From: Flavobacterium sp. UBA6721
Lineage (GTDB): Bacteria; Bacteroidota; Bacteroidia; Flavobacteriales; Flavobacteriaceae
Assembly: GCA_002454195.1 (NCBI GenBank)
Contig: DKIJ01000026.1
Span: 3,865 to 67,864 of the forward strand
Length of the DNA: 64,000 nucleotides
Direction: 5' to 3'
Positions 63,980 to 64,000 of this stretch are shown here, in pieces; the first letter of the stretch is position 1, and every line of letters starts with the position of its first letter. A model generated the notes under the pieces. The model worked only from the letters and a program-made list of their open reading frames with translations. It did not search any database and had not been told where the DNA came from. Position numbers and translations under genes: made by a program.

Positions 63980-64000
63980 GCCCAGGTGGCGGAATTGGTA
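63980..64000 (+). tRNA. tRNA-Leu, 5' end only
   Basis: GCCCAGGTGGCGGAATTGGT, then A at the edge, is the acceptor stem start and D-arm of a bacterial leucine tRNA. The window ends before the anticodon, so the isoacceptor cannot be read. Confidence 0.85.

Overview
The window reads as a chromosome segment of a Flavobacterium-like member of the Bacteroidota. The basis is low G+C, no evident Shine-Dalgarno sites, promoters with the Bacteroidota -7 box TAnnTTTG (often with TTG about 19-23 bases upstream), type IX secretion (T9SS) sorting tails, a TonB-dependent receptor, an atpDC pair away from the other ATP synthase genes, and intergenic repeats resembling those I recall from flavobacteria. No prophage, transposase, integrase, rRNA or CRISPR array is visible. 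A partial tRNA-Leu lies at the right edge and a partial Rossmann-fold gene at the left edge.

Layout. 1-8.2 kb (minus): rsmA-mgtE, a DUF4286 gene, a TPR protein, serS, a sensor histidine kinase broken by one frameshift, and a DMP19-type protein. 8.4-11.7 kb: the most accessory-looking part, with a lipoprotein and four small membrane-protein genes that all carry a SHOCT-like helical hairpin, divergent from a small XRE regulator. 11.9-21.6 kb (mostly plus): metG, an EamA transporter, a HAD hydrolase, ferritin, a Lys/Cys-rich miniprotein, a short ssb on the minus strand, a GNAT-nitrilase fusion, a zinc-ribbon protein and an M28 peptidase. 21.6-25.5 kb (minus): radA with an esterase-like gene, then panC-panD. 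25.6-35.2 kb (plus): a glycogen-synthase-like N-domain protein, a DUF4270 lipoprotein, glmS, a TonB-dependent receptor and atpDC.

35.2-40.4 kb (minus): a DoxX-like protein, a vanadium-haloperoxidase-type PAP2 lipoprotein, two outer-membrane barrels and an unknown protein. 40.6-47.5 kb (plus): bioF, an operon of TraB/GumN-like protein, ECF sigma factor and membrane protein, a DUF2007-type protein, then bioD-bioA-ketoacyl synthase. 47.6-58.3 kb: recX, two large related T9SS cargo proteins, bioB, a tandem pair of small membrane proteins and ribF. 58.5-64 kb: a reprolysin-type T9SS metalloprotease, pth, a candidate flavo-1-like RNA, rplY-prs and tRNA-Leu.

The biotin genes bioF, bioD, bioA and bioB lie within 16 kb but in three transcription units, with a ketoacyl synthase attached to bioDA. 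No gap between genes reaches 300 bases; the longest ones hold promoters, terminators or dispersed inverted repeats. Promoter boxes were used to settle several start codons: serS, panC, ribF, the DMP19 gene and the GNAT-nitrilase gene. I saw no clearly novel multi-gene system. The best candidates for something undescribed are the SHOCT/XRE cluster, the ketoacyl synthase in the biotin locus, and the haloperoxidase-barrel-DoxX group.
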